From NCBI GenBank assembly GCA_963773055.1, contig CAVYZL010000006.1, forward strand, positions 1,860,001-1,924,000: a stretch of DNA of 64,000 nucleotides. Reading direction: 5' to 3'. The translations under genes were made by a program, and so were the position numbers. This document shows, piece by piece, positions 16,936-27,170 of this stretch; position 1 is the first letter of the stretch; each line of letters starts with the position of its first letter. The notes beneath the pieces are model-generated. The model was not told the origin of the DNA. It searched no databases and was given only the letters and a program-made list of their open reading frames with translations. The stretch is from PALSA-612 sp963773055 (GTDB taxonomy: Bacteria; Actinomycetota; Thermoleophilia; Gaiellales; Gaiellaceae).

Positions 16936-17382
16936 TTGGGAACGACTGCGATAGCGCTGGACCCGCTGACGGTGGCCAACCGGCTGCGCCCCGTGCTCCT
17001 GCAGCTCGCCCGTGAGCTTCGCCGCGAGGTGCACCCGCTGGGGGTGACCGGAGGGCAGGTGTCGCTGCTCGTGGCGATCAGGCAGTCGCATGGAAGCGGG
17101 GTCCGGGAGCTCGCCGCGCGGGAGGGCGTTTCGCCCGCGGCGATGTCGCGCCAGGTCTCGCGGCTCGTCTCGAGCGGGCTCGTCCGGCGCGTCGAAGGGC
17201 CTGGCGGAGACCGACGGCGGGTCGCGCTCGAGCTGACCGAGGAGGCGGATCGCGTCCTTCGGCTCGTGCGCTCGCGTCGAACGGCGTGGCTCACCGCCCG
17301 GCTCGCGGAGCTCGACGATAACCAGCTCGCAGCGATCGAGGACGCGCTCGAGCCCCTCCGGACGCTCCTCGCCGAGCGATGA
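16936..17382 (+). CDS. MarR-family transcriptional regulator
   Basis: A 148-residue winged helix-turn-helix protein. The recognition segment is VRELAAREGVSPAAMSRQVSRL, the wing RRVEGPGGDRRRVAL, and flanking helices allow dimerisation as in MarR. The TTG at 16936 lacks a Shine-Dalgarno and lies 5 bases after the palindrome; GTG at 16972 is an alternative start. The stop overlaps the start of the MFS gene (ATGA). It probably represses this efflux operon. Confidence 0.88.
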   Translation: MGTTAIALDPLTVANRLRPVLLQLARELRREVHPLGVTGGQVSLLVAIRQSHGSGVRELAAREGVSPAAMSRQVSRLVSSGLVRRVEGPGGDRRRVALELTEEADRVLRLVRSRRTAWLTARLAELDDNQLAAIEDALEPLRTLLAER

Positions 17383-18635
17383 CGCGCGCCTTCGTTCGCC
17401 TCAACAAGAGGACGTTCGCAAGCCTCAAGTACCGCAACTACCGGCTGTTCTTCTCGGGGCAGATCGTCTCGATCACCGGTACGTGGATGCAGAACGTCGC
17501 GATGGCGTGGCTCGTGCTCGACCTGACCGGATCGCCGGTCGCCGTCGGGATTCTCGCGCTTTGCCAGTTCCTTCCGTTCAGCGTGTTCGGGCTCTTCTCC
17601 GGAGTGATCACCGACCGGCTCGACCCGCGCCGGCTCGTGATCGCAACCCAGGCGGCGTCGATGGTGCTTGCCTCGGTGCTCGCCGTCCTCACATTGCTCG
17701 GCGACATCACGACCTGGCAGGTGTACGTCCTGGCGGCGTTCCGCGGCTGCGTGCTCGTCTTCGATGCGCCGGCCCGCCAGGCGCTCACGTACCAGATGGT
17801 CGGGCCGGCAGAGCTGCCGAACGCCGTCGCGCTCAACTCGTCGCTCTTCAACGGCGCCCGGGTGGCGGGGCCTGCGGCCGGCGGTGTCGTGGTCGCGCTC
17901 TTCGGCCCGGGGCTCTGCTTTGCGGCGAATGCCGTCAGCTTCCTCGCCGTGCTCGGCTGCCTGCTCGCGATGCGCGTGCGCGACCTCTTGCCGCTCGACC
18001 GCGGCGAGCCGCCGGCGATCTTCGCCGGTACGTGGGAGGCGCTTCGCTACGCCCGTAGACAGAAGCGCGTACGGCTCGTGCTGCTGCTCGTGCTCGTCGT
18101 CAGCACGTTCGCCTTCAACTTCAACGTGCTGCTGCCCGTGCTTGCGAAGGACACCCTCGGCGCAGGCCCGGAGGTGTTCGGGATCCTCAGCGCGTCGTTC
18201 GGCGCCGGAGCGCTGATCGGCGCGCTGCTCTCGGCGACGATCGCCCGCGCGAGCCTGCGCATCCTCCTGGCGGGGACGGCGGGCTTCGGGCTCGCCGAGC
18301 TTCTGCTCGCGCCTGCGCAAACGGTCGCCTTTGCCAGCGTCCTGCTGTGTGCCACCGGTCTCTGCTTCACGCTCTGGACGTCGAACGCCAACTCGTCGCT
18401 CCAGCTCGGAGCGCCGGACTGGATCCGCGGACGGGTGCTCGGTCTCTACTTCTATGCGTTCATGGGCGCACAGCCGATCGGCGGACTGTTCTCTGGATGG
18501 CTTGCGGACACCGGCGGAACCTCGCTCGCCTTCGCCGTGGGCGGTGCGGTGACGCTCGTCGCGACGGGGATCGCGTTCGTACGCCTCGGTGCGATCCCGC
18601 GTCTCGGGCTCGCCGGGCTTCGCCCGAAGACGTAG
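17379..18635 (+). CDS. MFS transporter, DHA3/EntS-like
   Basis: A 418-residue membrane protein with about 12 hydrophobic helices and the N-terminal signature FRSLKYRNYRLFFSGQ-like (here FASLKYRNYRLFFSG). WMQNVAMAWLVLDLTGSP and a GVITDRLDPRR loop between helices 2 and 3 are typical of the MFS_3 (EntS/MefE) group of exporters. It is coupled by a 4-base overlap to MarR, suggesting inducible drug or metabolite efflux. The substrate is unknown. Confidence 0.9.
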   Translation: MTRAFVRLNKRTFASLKYRNYRLFFSGQIVSITGTWMQNVAMAWLVLDLTGSPVAVGILALCQFLPFSVFGLFSGVITDRLDPRRLVIATQAASMVLASVLAVLTLLGDITTWQVYVLAAFRGCVLVFDAPARQALTYQMVGPAELPNAVALNSSLFNGARVAGPAAGGVVVALFGPGLCFAANAVSFLAVLGCLLAMRVRDLLPLDRGEPPAIFAGTWEALRYARRQKRVRLVLLLVLVVSTFAFNFNVLLPVLAKDTLGAGPEVFGILSASFGAGALIGALLSATIARASLRILLAGTAGFGLAELLLAPAQTVAFASVLLCATGLCFTLWTSNANSSLQLGAPDWIRGRVLGLYFYAFMGAQPIGGLFSGWLADTGGTSLAFAVGGAVTLVATGIAFVRLGAIPRLGLAGLRPKT

Positions 18636-18751
18636 CCCCCTCTTTACCTCCTCGTCGCAGGAACATTGCAGCGCGCCGTCGTGCCGCTGACAGAGCCACG
18701 CACAGGATGGAGCGCAGGTTCAAAAGGCAGGCACGATCAGGAGGTGGGGCA

Positions 18752-19237
18752 ATGGCAGGACGGTTCGCTCTCGTCGCGGCTTGCGCCGCGCTGGCGCTCG
18801 CGGGAACAGCTGCCGCGGCGCTGATCGTCGGCACCCCGCGGGGCGACACGCTCGTCGGCACGCCGACGGCCGATCAGATCTACGGGCGAGGCGGCAACGA
18901 TTCGATCCGCGGACGCGGCGGCGACGACACGATCAACGGCAACGAAGGCAGTGACCGCATCAAGGGCGGGTCCGGCGACGACGAGTCGTACGGCGGGGCC
19001 GGGTCGGATGCGATGTGGGCCGGCGCCGGTCAGGATAAGCAGTTCGGCGGACCGGGCGAAGACGTCATCCACGCGCTCGCCGACGACGACCAGCTCGACG
19101 TGATCGACTGCGGCGCCGGCGACGACGTCGCATGGCTCAACCGGATGGAGCGCGGCCTCTACCGCGTTCGCGACTGCGAGGTTGTGAAGATCATCGTTCC
19201 GACCCCGGCGGAGCTTGCCGACGAGGACGAGGACTAG
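18752..19237 (+). CDS. Secreted protein with RTX-type calcium-binding repeats
   Basis: A 161-residue exported protein with a signal peptide (1-23, TAAAA) and then IVGTPRGDTLVGT. Several glycine/aspartate nonapeptides of the GGxGxDxxx type follow (GRGGNDSIR, GRGGDDTIN, GGSGDDESY, GGAGSDAMW), and would bind calcium as a beta roll. A C-terminal VIDCGAGDDVAW...RDCEVV segment has two cysteines. AGGAGG sits 7 bases before the ATG. It may be a small surface or structural protein, and its first half is similar to the next gene's N-terminus. Confidence 0.82.
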   Translation: MAGRFALVAACAALALAGTAAAALIVGTPRGDTLVGTPTADQIYGRGGNDSIRGRGGDDTINGNEGSDRIKGGSGDDESYGGAGSDAMWAGAGQDKQFGGPGEDVIHALADDDQLDVIDCGAGDDVAWLNRMERGLYRVRDCEVVKIIVPTPAELADEDED

Positions 19238-19247
19238 CGTCCAAAAC

Positions 19248-19285
19248 CGCCAGGGGACAGTCGCAGTGACTGTCCCCTGGCGTTT
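19248..19285 (+). terminator. Strong intrinsic terminator
   Basis: CGCCAGGGGACAGTC (19248-19262) pairs perfectly over 15 bp with GACTGTCCCCTGGCG (19268-19282) around a 5-base loop, followed by TTT. It lies 10 bases after the stop of the RTX gene. The GGGGACAG/CTGTCCCC arms recur in part at 45163-45177, so the hairpin may derive from a dispersed repeat. Confidence 0.8.
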
Positions 19286-19318
19286 CGCACCACGGTCGTT
19301 GCAGCTACCGTCCCCGGG

Positions 19319-20955
19319 GTGCGCTTCGTCGCCGCCGGATTCGTCCTCGGAGCCGTCATCACCGGCGTCGCCGGTGCGGCGAGCATCGTCGGCACGCCTC
19401 GCGCCGACCGCCTGACCGGAACGGCGAAGCCCGACTCGATCGACGGCCGCGCCGGCAACGACACGCTGCGCGGCCTGGCCGGCGGCGACTTCCTCCAGGG
19501 TGGGGCCGGCCGCGACACCGTGGACGGCGGGAGCGGTGACGACCGCGTCGCCGCCCATGCGGATGGCGCCGTGGACCGGGTTCGCTGCGGCGCTGGGCGG
19601 GACATCGTCGATGCCGAGCGGAACGACGTCGTCGCAGGTGACTGCGAGGTCGTCAGCCGCCAGCTCTCGGTCGACACGACGACGAACCCGATCGGGCAGC
19701 ACGCGACCGAGGTGGAACCGGATTCGTACGCCTTCGGCTCGTCCATCGTCTCGGTCTTCCAGGTCGGCCGCGTCTTCGGCGGTGGCGCCGTCGCCATCGG
19801 CTATTCGACCTCGACCGACAACGGCGAGACGTGGAAGGCGGGCCTGCTACCGGGCGTCACCGCGTCGTCACCGCAACCGGGCGTCGCCGAGCGGGCGAGC
19901 GACCCGTCGATCACCTACGACGCGGTTCACCACACATGGCTCGCGGCGACGCTCGGCATCTCGCCAGCCACGAGCTCCTTCTACCTCTACATGAGCCGCT
20001 CGGGCGACGGCCGCACGTGGACGCCGCCTGTCGTGGCTGTCACCGGCCGGAACGGCGACCTCGACAAGGAATGGGTCAACTGCGACAACGGGGCTTCCAG
20101 CCCGTTCGCCGGCCACTGCTATCTGTCGTACTTCCACGTCCCGTCGGGCGAGCTGCGAACGGCGACCTCGACGGACGGGGGCGCTACCTGGGGCGTGCCG
20201 GTCGCGAGCTCGCCGGTCCCGCCGCGCGGGATGGAGTACAACGGCGTGCAGCCGGAGGTGCTGCCTGACGGGACGCTCGTCCTCGTGTTCAACGTCTTCG
20301 TCGGCGGGGACGACCAGGGGGAGGGCGAGCGCGCCGACGAGATCGACGCCACCCGCTCGACAGACGGCGGGGCGACGTTCTCCGCTCCCGTGGTCGCGGC
20401 GCGCTTCACGGCCGCGGCGATCCAGGGCATCCGGACCGAGTCGTTGAGCTCGGCCGAGGTCGACGGCGTCGGCCGCGTCTACGTCGCCTGGGAAGGATGT
20501 CCCGGGGGCGATCGCTGCTCGGCAAGCCGCATCCTGCTCGACCTCCTCGACCAACGGCATCACGTGGACCGAGACGAGACGCGTCACCGCGGCGCCGCCG
20601 ACGGTCGACCACTTCATCCCTGGGCTGGCCGCGAATCCATCAGCCTCGGGGAGGCTCGCGATCGCCTACCACGAGATCCCCGACAACTGCGTCAACGTCT
20701 CCGGATGCCGCGGCATCGACATCTTCCAGCAGACGTCGTCGAACGGCGGCGCGACGTGGTCGAAGCCTCAGCGCATCACGGCCGAGTCGATGAACCTCGA
20801 GTGGCTGCCGCGCACGAGCCTCGGGCTTGATGCTCGGCGACTACGTCTCGACGTCGTACGTCGGCGTCCGTCCCGTCTCCGTCGTCGTGATCGCAGCGTC
20901 GCGAGTGGGGAACGCATTCCGCGAGGCGGCCTTTGCGTACCGTCCAACTGGTTGA
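19319..20955 (+). pseudogene. Secreted RTX/sialidase-like (Asp-box) protein, frameshifted
   Basis: This reads as an exported protein of about 545 residues: signal peptide, RTX-type repeats (GRAGNDTLR, GGAGRDTVD, GGSGDDRV), then a six-bladed sialidase-like region. Asp-box motifs are STDNGETW, SGDGRTW, STDGGATW and, in the second frame, SSNGGATW. Frame changes near 20540 (one extra base) and near 20830 break the frame. The last segment (MLGDYVSTSYVGV...AYRPTG) ends in TGA at 20955, two bases before the PFK start. The start GTG at 19319 has no clear Shine-Dalgarno. It may be a real gene with sequence errors. Confidence 0.7.
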
Positions 20956-20956
20956 G

Positions 20957-21999
20957 ATGGGGCTCCGCGTGGGCATCCTCACCGGTGGGGGCGACTGCCC
21001 CGGCCTGAACGCCGTCATCCGCGCGGTCGTCCGGCAGGGCCTCCAGCTCGGGATGACCGTGGTTGGCGTGCGCGAGGGATGGCGAGGGCTCGTCGAGGGC
21101 CGCTTCGAAGACCTCGGGCCCCGCGAGGTTTCCGGGATCCTCCCCCGGGGCGGGACGATCCTCGGCACGACGCGCACCAATCCGTACGCAGTCGATCAGG
21201 GCGTTGAGCGCGTCCTCCACAACGTCGCAGAGCAGCGCCTCGACGCCCTCGTCGCGGTCGGCGGCGACGACACGCTCGGCGTCGCAGCCAGGCTCTGGGC
21301 GGAGTACAAGCTGCCCGTCGTCGGCGTGCCGAAGACGATCGACAACGACATTTCCGCCACGGACTACACGTTCGGCTTCGACACGGCTGTCTCCATCTGC
21401 ACGGAGGCAATCGACCGGCTGCACACGACGGCCGAGTCGCACAACCGCGTGATGGTGGTCGAGGTCATGGGTCGCCACACGGGCTGGATCGCGATCATGA
21501 GCGGGATCGCGGGCGGCGCCGACGTCATCCTCATCCCGGAGTACCCGGTGACCATCGAGGACACCTGTGTCGAGCTCTCGAAGCGCCACCAGCGAGGGAA
21601 GGATTTCTCGATCGTCGTCGTGTCGGAGGGCTACAAGCTCACGTTCGCATCGGGCGAGCAGCGCGAGGTTGCTCAGGACGAGATCGTGGACCAGTTCGGC
21701 CACGTTCGTCTGGGCGGAGTCGGCGCGGAGCTCGCACGTGAGATCGAGCAGCGCATCGGCTTCGAGACGCGCTACACGGTGCTGGGCCACGTACAGCGGG
21801 GAGGCTCGCCGACGGCCCGCGACCGGTTACTCGCCACCCGGTTCGGGCTACGAGCGGCCGACATGGTGCACGGAGGCCGATTCGGAACGATGGCCGCGCT
21901 TCGGGGGGACGACATCGTCGAGGTGCCCCTTGCAGAGGCCGTTGCCGAACTGAAGACCGTGCCGCGAGAGTGGTACGACATCGCCCGCGCCTTCTTCGG

Positions 22000-22003
<4 letters not shown>
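20957..22003 (+). CDS. pfkA: 6-phosphofructokinase, probably pyrophosphate-dependent
   Basis: A 348-residue cytoplasmic phosphofructokinase of the PfkA superfamily. It has ILTGGGDCPGLN at the nucleotide site and PKTIDND with the catalytic Asp. The residues that separate phosphoryl donors are of the PPi type: GGDDT (Asp105, where ATP enzymes have Gly) and PKTIDND (Lys126, where ATP enzymes have Gly). The actinobacterial group III PPi-PFKs share this pattern. It would reversibly phosphorylate fructose 6-phosphate. The start ATG at 20957 matches the family N-terminus. The 3' end overlaps korB by 4 bases, convergent. Confidence 0.92.
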
Positions 22004-23018
<1,015 letters not shown>

Positions 23019-23022
<4 letters not shown>

Positions 23023-24857
23023 AAGAGCGCTCCGATCGCGTCGGCGACCTCGCTCGAGCGGAACGGGACGCCACGGACACGGTTGTAGCCGACCGCGTCG
23101 ACGAGAAACTCCGCGCGCACGAGCTTCAGCAGCTGGCCGAGGTTCATCTCCGGCACGAGCACCTGCTCGTAGCGCCCGAGCACCTCGCCGAGGTTCCGCG
23201 GGAACGGGTTGAGGTAGCGCAGGTGGGCGTGCGCGACGTTGCCGCCGTCGCGACGTACCCGGCGGACGCCCGCCGCGATCGAGCCGTACGTTCCGCCCCA
23301 GCCGAGCACGAGCACCGACGCTCCGTCCGGGTCGTCGACTTCGAGCTCAGGAATGCCGCGCGCGATCCCGGCCACCTTCTGCGCGCGGAGGCGCACCATG
23401 TGGTCGTGGTTGTCCGGGTCGTAGGAGACGTTGCCCGTGACGTCCTCCTTCTCGAGCCCGCCGATCCGGTGCTCGAGCCCAGGGGTGCCGGGGAGAGCCC
23501 ATTGGCGTGCGAGTGTGTCTGCGTCACGCACGTAGGGCAGGAAGCGGCCGTCGGCGTTCGCCTTCGTCGCGAACTCGACGCGGAGATCGGGAAGCGTCTC
23601 CGGGTCCGGGATCAGCCACGGCTCGGAGCCGTTCGCGAGGTACGCGTCGGAGAGCAGGTAGACGGGCGTGCGGTAGGTGAGCGCGATCCGGCAGGCCTCG
23701 ACCGCCATCTCGAAGCAGTCGCCAGGCGTAGAGGTCGCGAGCACGGGCACGGGCGACTCGGAGTTCCGGCCGAACAGCACCATCAGTAGGTCGGCCTGCT
23801 CCGGCTTGGTCGGCATCCCCGTCGAGGGCCCGGCGCGCTGGACGTCGATGATCACGAGCGGCAGCTCGAGCGCGATCGCGAGCCCCACCGTCTCGGACTT
23901 GAGGACGATGCCGGGGCCGGCCGAGGTCGTGATGCCAAGGGCGCCGCCGAACGAGGCGCCGAGCGCCGCGCCGACGGCCGCGATCTCGTCCTCTGCCTGG
24001 AACGTGCGGACGCCGAGGTGCTTGTAGCGCGCGAGCTGCTCGAGGATCCCGGATGCCGGCGTGATCGGGTACGCGCCGAGGAAGAGGTCGAGCCCGCTCT
24101 GGACGCTCGCGGCGACGAGCCCGAGCGACAGCGCCTCGTTGCCCGTGATGTTCCGGTACGTGCCGGGCGCGAGCTTCGCCGGCCGCACCTCGTACTGGAC
24201 GACGAAGTCCTCGCTCGTCTCGCCGTAGTGGAGGCCCGCCTTGAACGCGCGCGTGTTTCCCTCGGCCAGCTCCGGCCGGCCGGCGAACTTCGTCTCGATG
24301 AAATGGAGCGTGCCCTCGATCGGACGGCCGTAGAGCCACGACATCAGCCCGAGCGCGAAGAAGTTCTTCGAGCGCTCGGCCTCCCGCGACGTGATCCCCT
24401 CGATGTCCTTGAGAGCCTCGACCGTCATCGACGTCAGCGGGATCGAGTGCACGTTGTAGCCCTCGAGCGTCCCGTCGTCGAGCGGGCTCTCCGCATAGCC
24501 CGCCTTCTGAAGGTTGCGCTCCGAGAATGCGTCGCGGTTGACGATCAGCGTCCCGCCGGCGCGGAGGTCCATGACGTTCGTCTTCAGCGCAGCTGGGTTC
24601 ATCGCCACGAGCACGTCAGGCTGGTCGCCCGGGGTGAGGATGTCGTGGTCTGCGAAGTGGATCTGGAAGCCCGAGACCCCCGGCAGCGACCCCGCGGGGG
24701 CGCGAATCTCGGCCGGGAAGTCGGGGAGCGTCGAGAGGTCGTTGCCGACCGCTGCCGTCTCGTTCGTGAATTGCGCCCCGGTCAGCTGCATGCCGTCGCC
24801 CGAGTCTCCCGCGAAGCGGATCGTGACCTGCTCGACCTGCTCGATGGACTTCGCCAT
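23019..24857 (-). CDS. korA: 2-oxoacid:ferredoxin oxidoreductase, fused gamma-alpha subunit
   Basis: A 612-residue protein with the gamma domain first (about 1-195; TIRFAGDSGDGMQLTGAQF) and the alpha domain next (about 215-590; GNEALSLGLVAASVQSGLD, YPITPAS). This fused architecture is the usual KorA of two-subunit 2-oxoglutarate:ferredoxin oxidoreductases. I start it at ATG 24857 because upstream sequence is arginine-rich and non-homologous. It is first of the korAB operon and divergent from a small NfeD-like gene 47 bases away. Confidence 0.93.
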
Positions 24858-24904
24858 GCGCTTTCGTAGGTATAGCGCACGACGGCGCGGGCTACGATCG
24901 GTAC

Positions 24905-25261
24905 GTGGCGCTCGTGATCGCCGTCGCCCTCGCGATCCTCGTGCTGCCGACGCCCTGGAACCTCGTCGCAGTGATCGTCGGAGCGACGTGGGAGCTGACG
25001 ACGCTCCTCGGCGGAGCTTGGTGGTCACAACGCCGGAGCATCCAGGTCGGCGCCGAGGCACTGATCGGGAGAGAAGTTCCCGTGCGCGAGACGTGCGCGC
25101 CCGAGGGACGCGTCAGCGTGCGAGGCGAGCTGTGGCGCGCCCGCTGCGACGTGACCGTGGGGGCGGGCGACAACGTCCGGATCGTCGGCCTCGACGGCCT
25201 GACGCTCGTCGTCGAGCCTGTTGTGCCTGCGGCAGCAGGTTCTGGAGGTCGAACGGCGTGA
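24905..25261 (+). CDS. Short NfeD-like membrane protein
   Basis: A 118-residue protein with one or two N-terminal hydrophobic segments (about 1-38). A small soluble beta-barrel follows with the NfeD/OB-fold pattern: ALIGREVPVRETCAPEGRVSVRGELWRARC, with the residues RVxVxGxxWxA typical of NfeD C-terminal domains (written here in part). Such proteins usually pair with a stomatin or SPFH partner, which is not in this window. The start is GTG at 24905, and the gene ends 4 bases before the next ATG. Confidence 0.78.
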   Translation: MALVIAVALAILVLPTPWNLVAVIVGATWELTTLLGGAWWSQRRSIQVGAEALIGREVPVRETCAPEGRVSVRGELWRARCDVTVGAGDNVRIVGLDGLTLVVEPVVPAAAGSGGRTA

Positions 25262-25265
25262 ACCG

Positions 25266-26642
25266 ATGACTCGCTCACTTGTCCGGCGGGCGAATCCCTT
25301 CGGACTCGCGGTAGCGGCGCTCACGGCCGCGGTGCTCGCGGCCGGCTTTCTTCGAATCGGATCCAGAAGCATCTGGCTCGATGAGAGCACGAGCATCTGG
25401 TACGCGCTTCACACCTGGCGCGACCTGCTCGACGTCTTCACGCTCGACCCGAACATGAGCGCCTACTACGCCGTGCTCTGGTTCTGGAGGCACATCTTCG
25501 GCGATGGCGTCGTGGCCATGAGAAGCCTGTCAGTGCTCTTCGCGGCCATGACGATCCCTGCGGTGTATGCCGTCGGAGCTCGCCTCTTCGGAAGGCCTGC
25601 GGGACTGATTGCGGCGTTGCTCGTTGCACTGAACGCGTTCCTCCTTCGCTATGCGCAAGAGGTCCGAAGCTACGCGCTCGTCACCCTGCTCGTGACCGTC
25701 TCGTCCTGGTTCCTGATCGCGCAGCTCGACGGCAAGCGGACGCGCGGTGCTCAGGTTGGCTATGTCCTGGTGAGCGCGGCCGCCATCCACGCGCACTTCT
25801 TCGCTGCGTACGTCCTCGTTGCCCATGCAGCATACATCGCGCTCTTCGCGCGGCACAAGGCTCGTTCTCGAGCCTGGTTGTGGCAGTACGCCGCCATAGG
25901 CGCACTTTGCCTGCCGATCGCCGTTGCGTCAGTGCGGGCCTCGTCGGCACAGATCAACTGGATTCCCGATTCCGGCTGGTCAGATCTGCGCTCTGCGGTG
26001 ACACAGCTCGCTGGAGAGAGCAACTGGTTGCTTCTGGCCTTCGTGGTCACCGCTGTTCTGGGGCTCTTGCTCGCCTTTCAGTCCTCCGAGCTCGGCGCTC
26101 GGCTCGCCTTTCCGGCTGCGTGGTTTCTCATCCCGGTCGCCCTATCGTTCTCGGTGTCAGAGCTGAAGCCGATGTTTCTCCCGAAGTACCTCATCGTGTG
26201 TCTCCCCGCGCTCGGCATCTTCGCGGGAGGCGTGGTGGTCACCGTACGGCCGCGCCTGGTCGGCGCCGCTCTACTCACCGCGCTGATCCTTCTGTCAGTC
26301 GCGCCGATCCGCGCCTGGTACAACAGGCCGCCGATTCAAGACTGGAGCGCGCTGACGCGGTATGTCCTCGACGGCGCCGACCGGGGCGACGCGCTCCTGA
26401 TCCGCGACGATCTGCCATTCGCCTACTACGCGAACCGAAGCGGCAGTCCGCAACCGGCGAGGATTGCGACGACCGATCTCGCGTCGGCGTCGCATAGCCG
26501 GGTTTGGCTGATCGCCGATCACCCACACGACCCCCCGTCGTTCGTCCGACAAGCGCTTGCGGCCGGCGGCTACAAGCTCGCCCGTCGGAAAGAGTTTTGG
26601 AAGGACATGAAGGCAGAGCTGTTCGTCCGCGAGGACAACTGA
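25266..26642 (+). CDS. GT39-like membrane glycosyltransferase (mannosyltransferase/ArnT superfamily)
   Basis: A 458-residue polytopic membrane protein of the dolichyl-phosphate-mannose/ArnT type. SIWLDESTSIWY near residues 35-46 carries the DE pair in the first extracytoplasmic loop. About ten hydrophobic helices follow, then a C-terminal soluble domain (from about 365). It likely transfers a lipid-linked sugar to protein or glycan outside the membrane. Base composition is slightly less GC-rich than the neighbours, which may reflect transfer. The start is ATG at 25266. Confidence 0.83.
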   Translation: MTRSLVRRANPFGLAVAALTAAVLAAGFLRIGSRSIWLDESTSIWYALHTWRDLLDVFTLDPNMSAYYAVLWFWRHIFGDGVVAMRSLSVLFAAMTIPAVYAVGARLFGRPAGLIAALLVALNAFLLRYAQEVRSYALVTLLVTVSSWFLIAQLDGKRTRGAQVGYVLVSAAAIHAHFFAAYVLVAHAAYIALFARHKARSRAWLWQYAAIGALCLPIAVASVRASSAQINWIPDSGWSDLRSAVTQLAGESNWLLLAFVVTAVLGLLLAFQSSELGARLAFPAAWFLIPVALSFSVSELKPMFLPKYLIVCLPALGIFAGGVVVTVRPRLVGAALLTALILLSVAPIRAWYNRPPIQDWSALTRYVLDGADRGDALLIRDDLPFAYYANRSGSPQPARIATTDLASASHSRVWLIADHPHDPPSFVRQALAAGGYKLARRKEFWKDMKAELFVREDN

Positions 26643-26687
26643 CGGCCGCATTGAGCGGCGGTCGCCGGTGTGTGTCACCCGCTCCGG

Positions 26688-27170
26688 TCAGGCCTCGGCG
26701 AGCAGCGACTGGAGGTCGAGCGGAGCGGTGAACATCGACACGCTGCCGTCGGGCTCGAGCGGCCACTCCTCGCGCGGCCGGTCGTAGTACAGCTCGACGC
26801 CGTTGCCGTCCGGGTCGCGGAGGTAGAGCGCCTCGGAGACCCCGTGGTCGGAAGCGCCGTCGAGCGGGATGCCGGCGGCGAGCACACGCTGGAGCGCCTG
26901 CGCGAGATCGCGACGCGTCGGAAACAGGAATGCCGAGTGGTAGAGGCCGGTCGTGCCCGGCGGCGGGGGAGACCCGCCGCGCGACTCCCAGGTGTTCAGG
27001 CCGACGTGGTGGTGGTAGCCCCCCGCCGAGAGGAACGCTGCCTGCTCACCCAGCCGCTGCATCAGGTCGAACCCGAGCACGTCGCGGTAGAAGGCGATCG
27101 CACGATCGAGATCGGCGACCTTCAGGTGGACGTGGCCGACGCGTACGCGGGGGTCGAGCTGCGGCTCCAC
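26688..27170 (-). CDS. VOC-family (glyoxalase/extradiol dioxygenase-like) protein
   Basis: A protein of about 160 residues with a VOC fold: VGHVHLKVADLDRAIAFYRD is the first beta-alpha-beta unit. HHHVGLNTW, GLYHSAFLFP and YLRDPDGNGVELYYDRP supply the usual metal-site histidines and glutamate. The closest relatives I recognise are CatE-like ring-cleavage or thiol-transfer enzymes; the substrate is unknown. The start is uncertain (GTG 27170 preferred), and the 5' end overlaps the 3' end of the upstream O-antigen-ligase-like gene by 49 bases. Confidence 0.82.
   Translation of the reverse strand: MEPQLDPRVRVGHVHLKVADLDRAIAFYRDVLGFDLMQRLGEQAAFLSAGGYHHHVGLNTWESRGGSPPPPGTTGLYHSAFLFPTRRDLAQALQRVLAAGIPLDGASDHGVSEALYLRDPDGNGVELYYDRPREEWPLEPDGSVSMFTAPLDLQSLLAEA

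Noticed and set aside
25266..26642. Genomic island from the slightly lower GC of the GT39-like gene
   Set aside because: No integrase, tRNA junction, direct repeats or other mobile genes flank it; the composition shift is small and judged by eye only.
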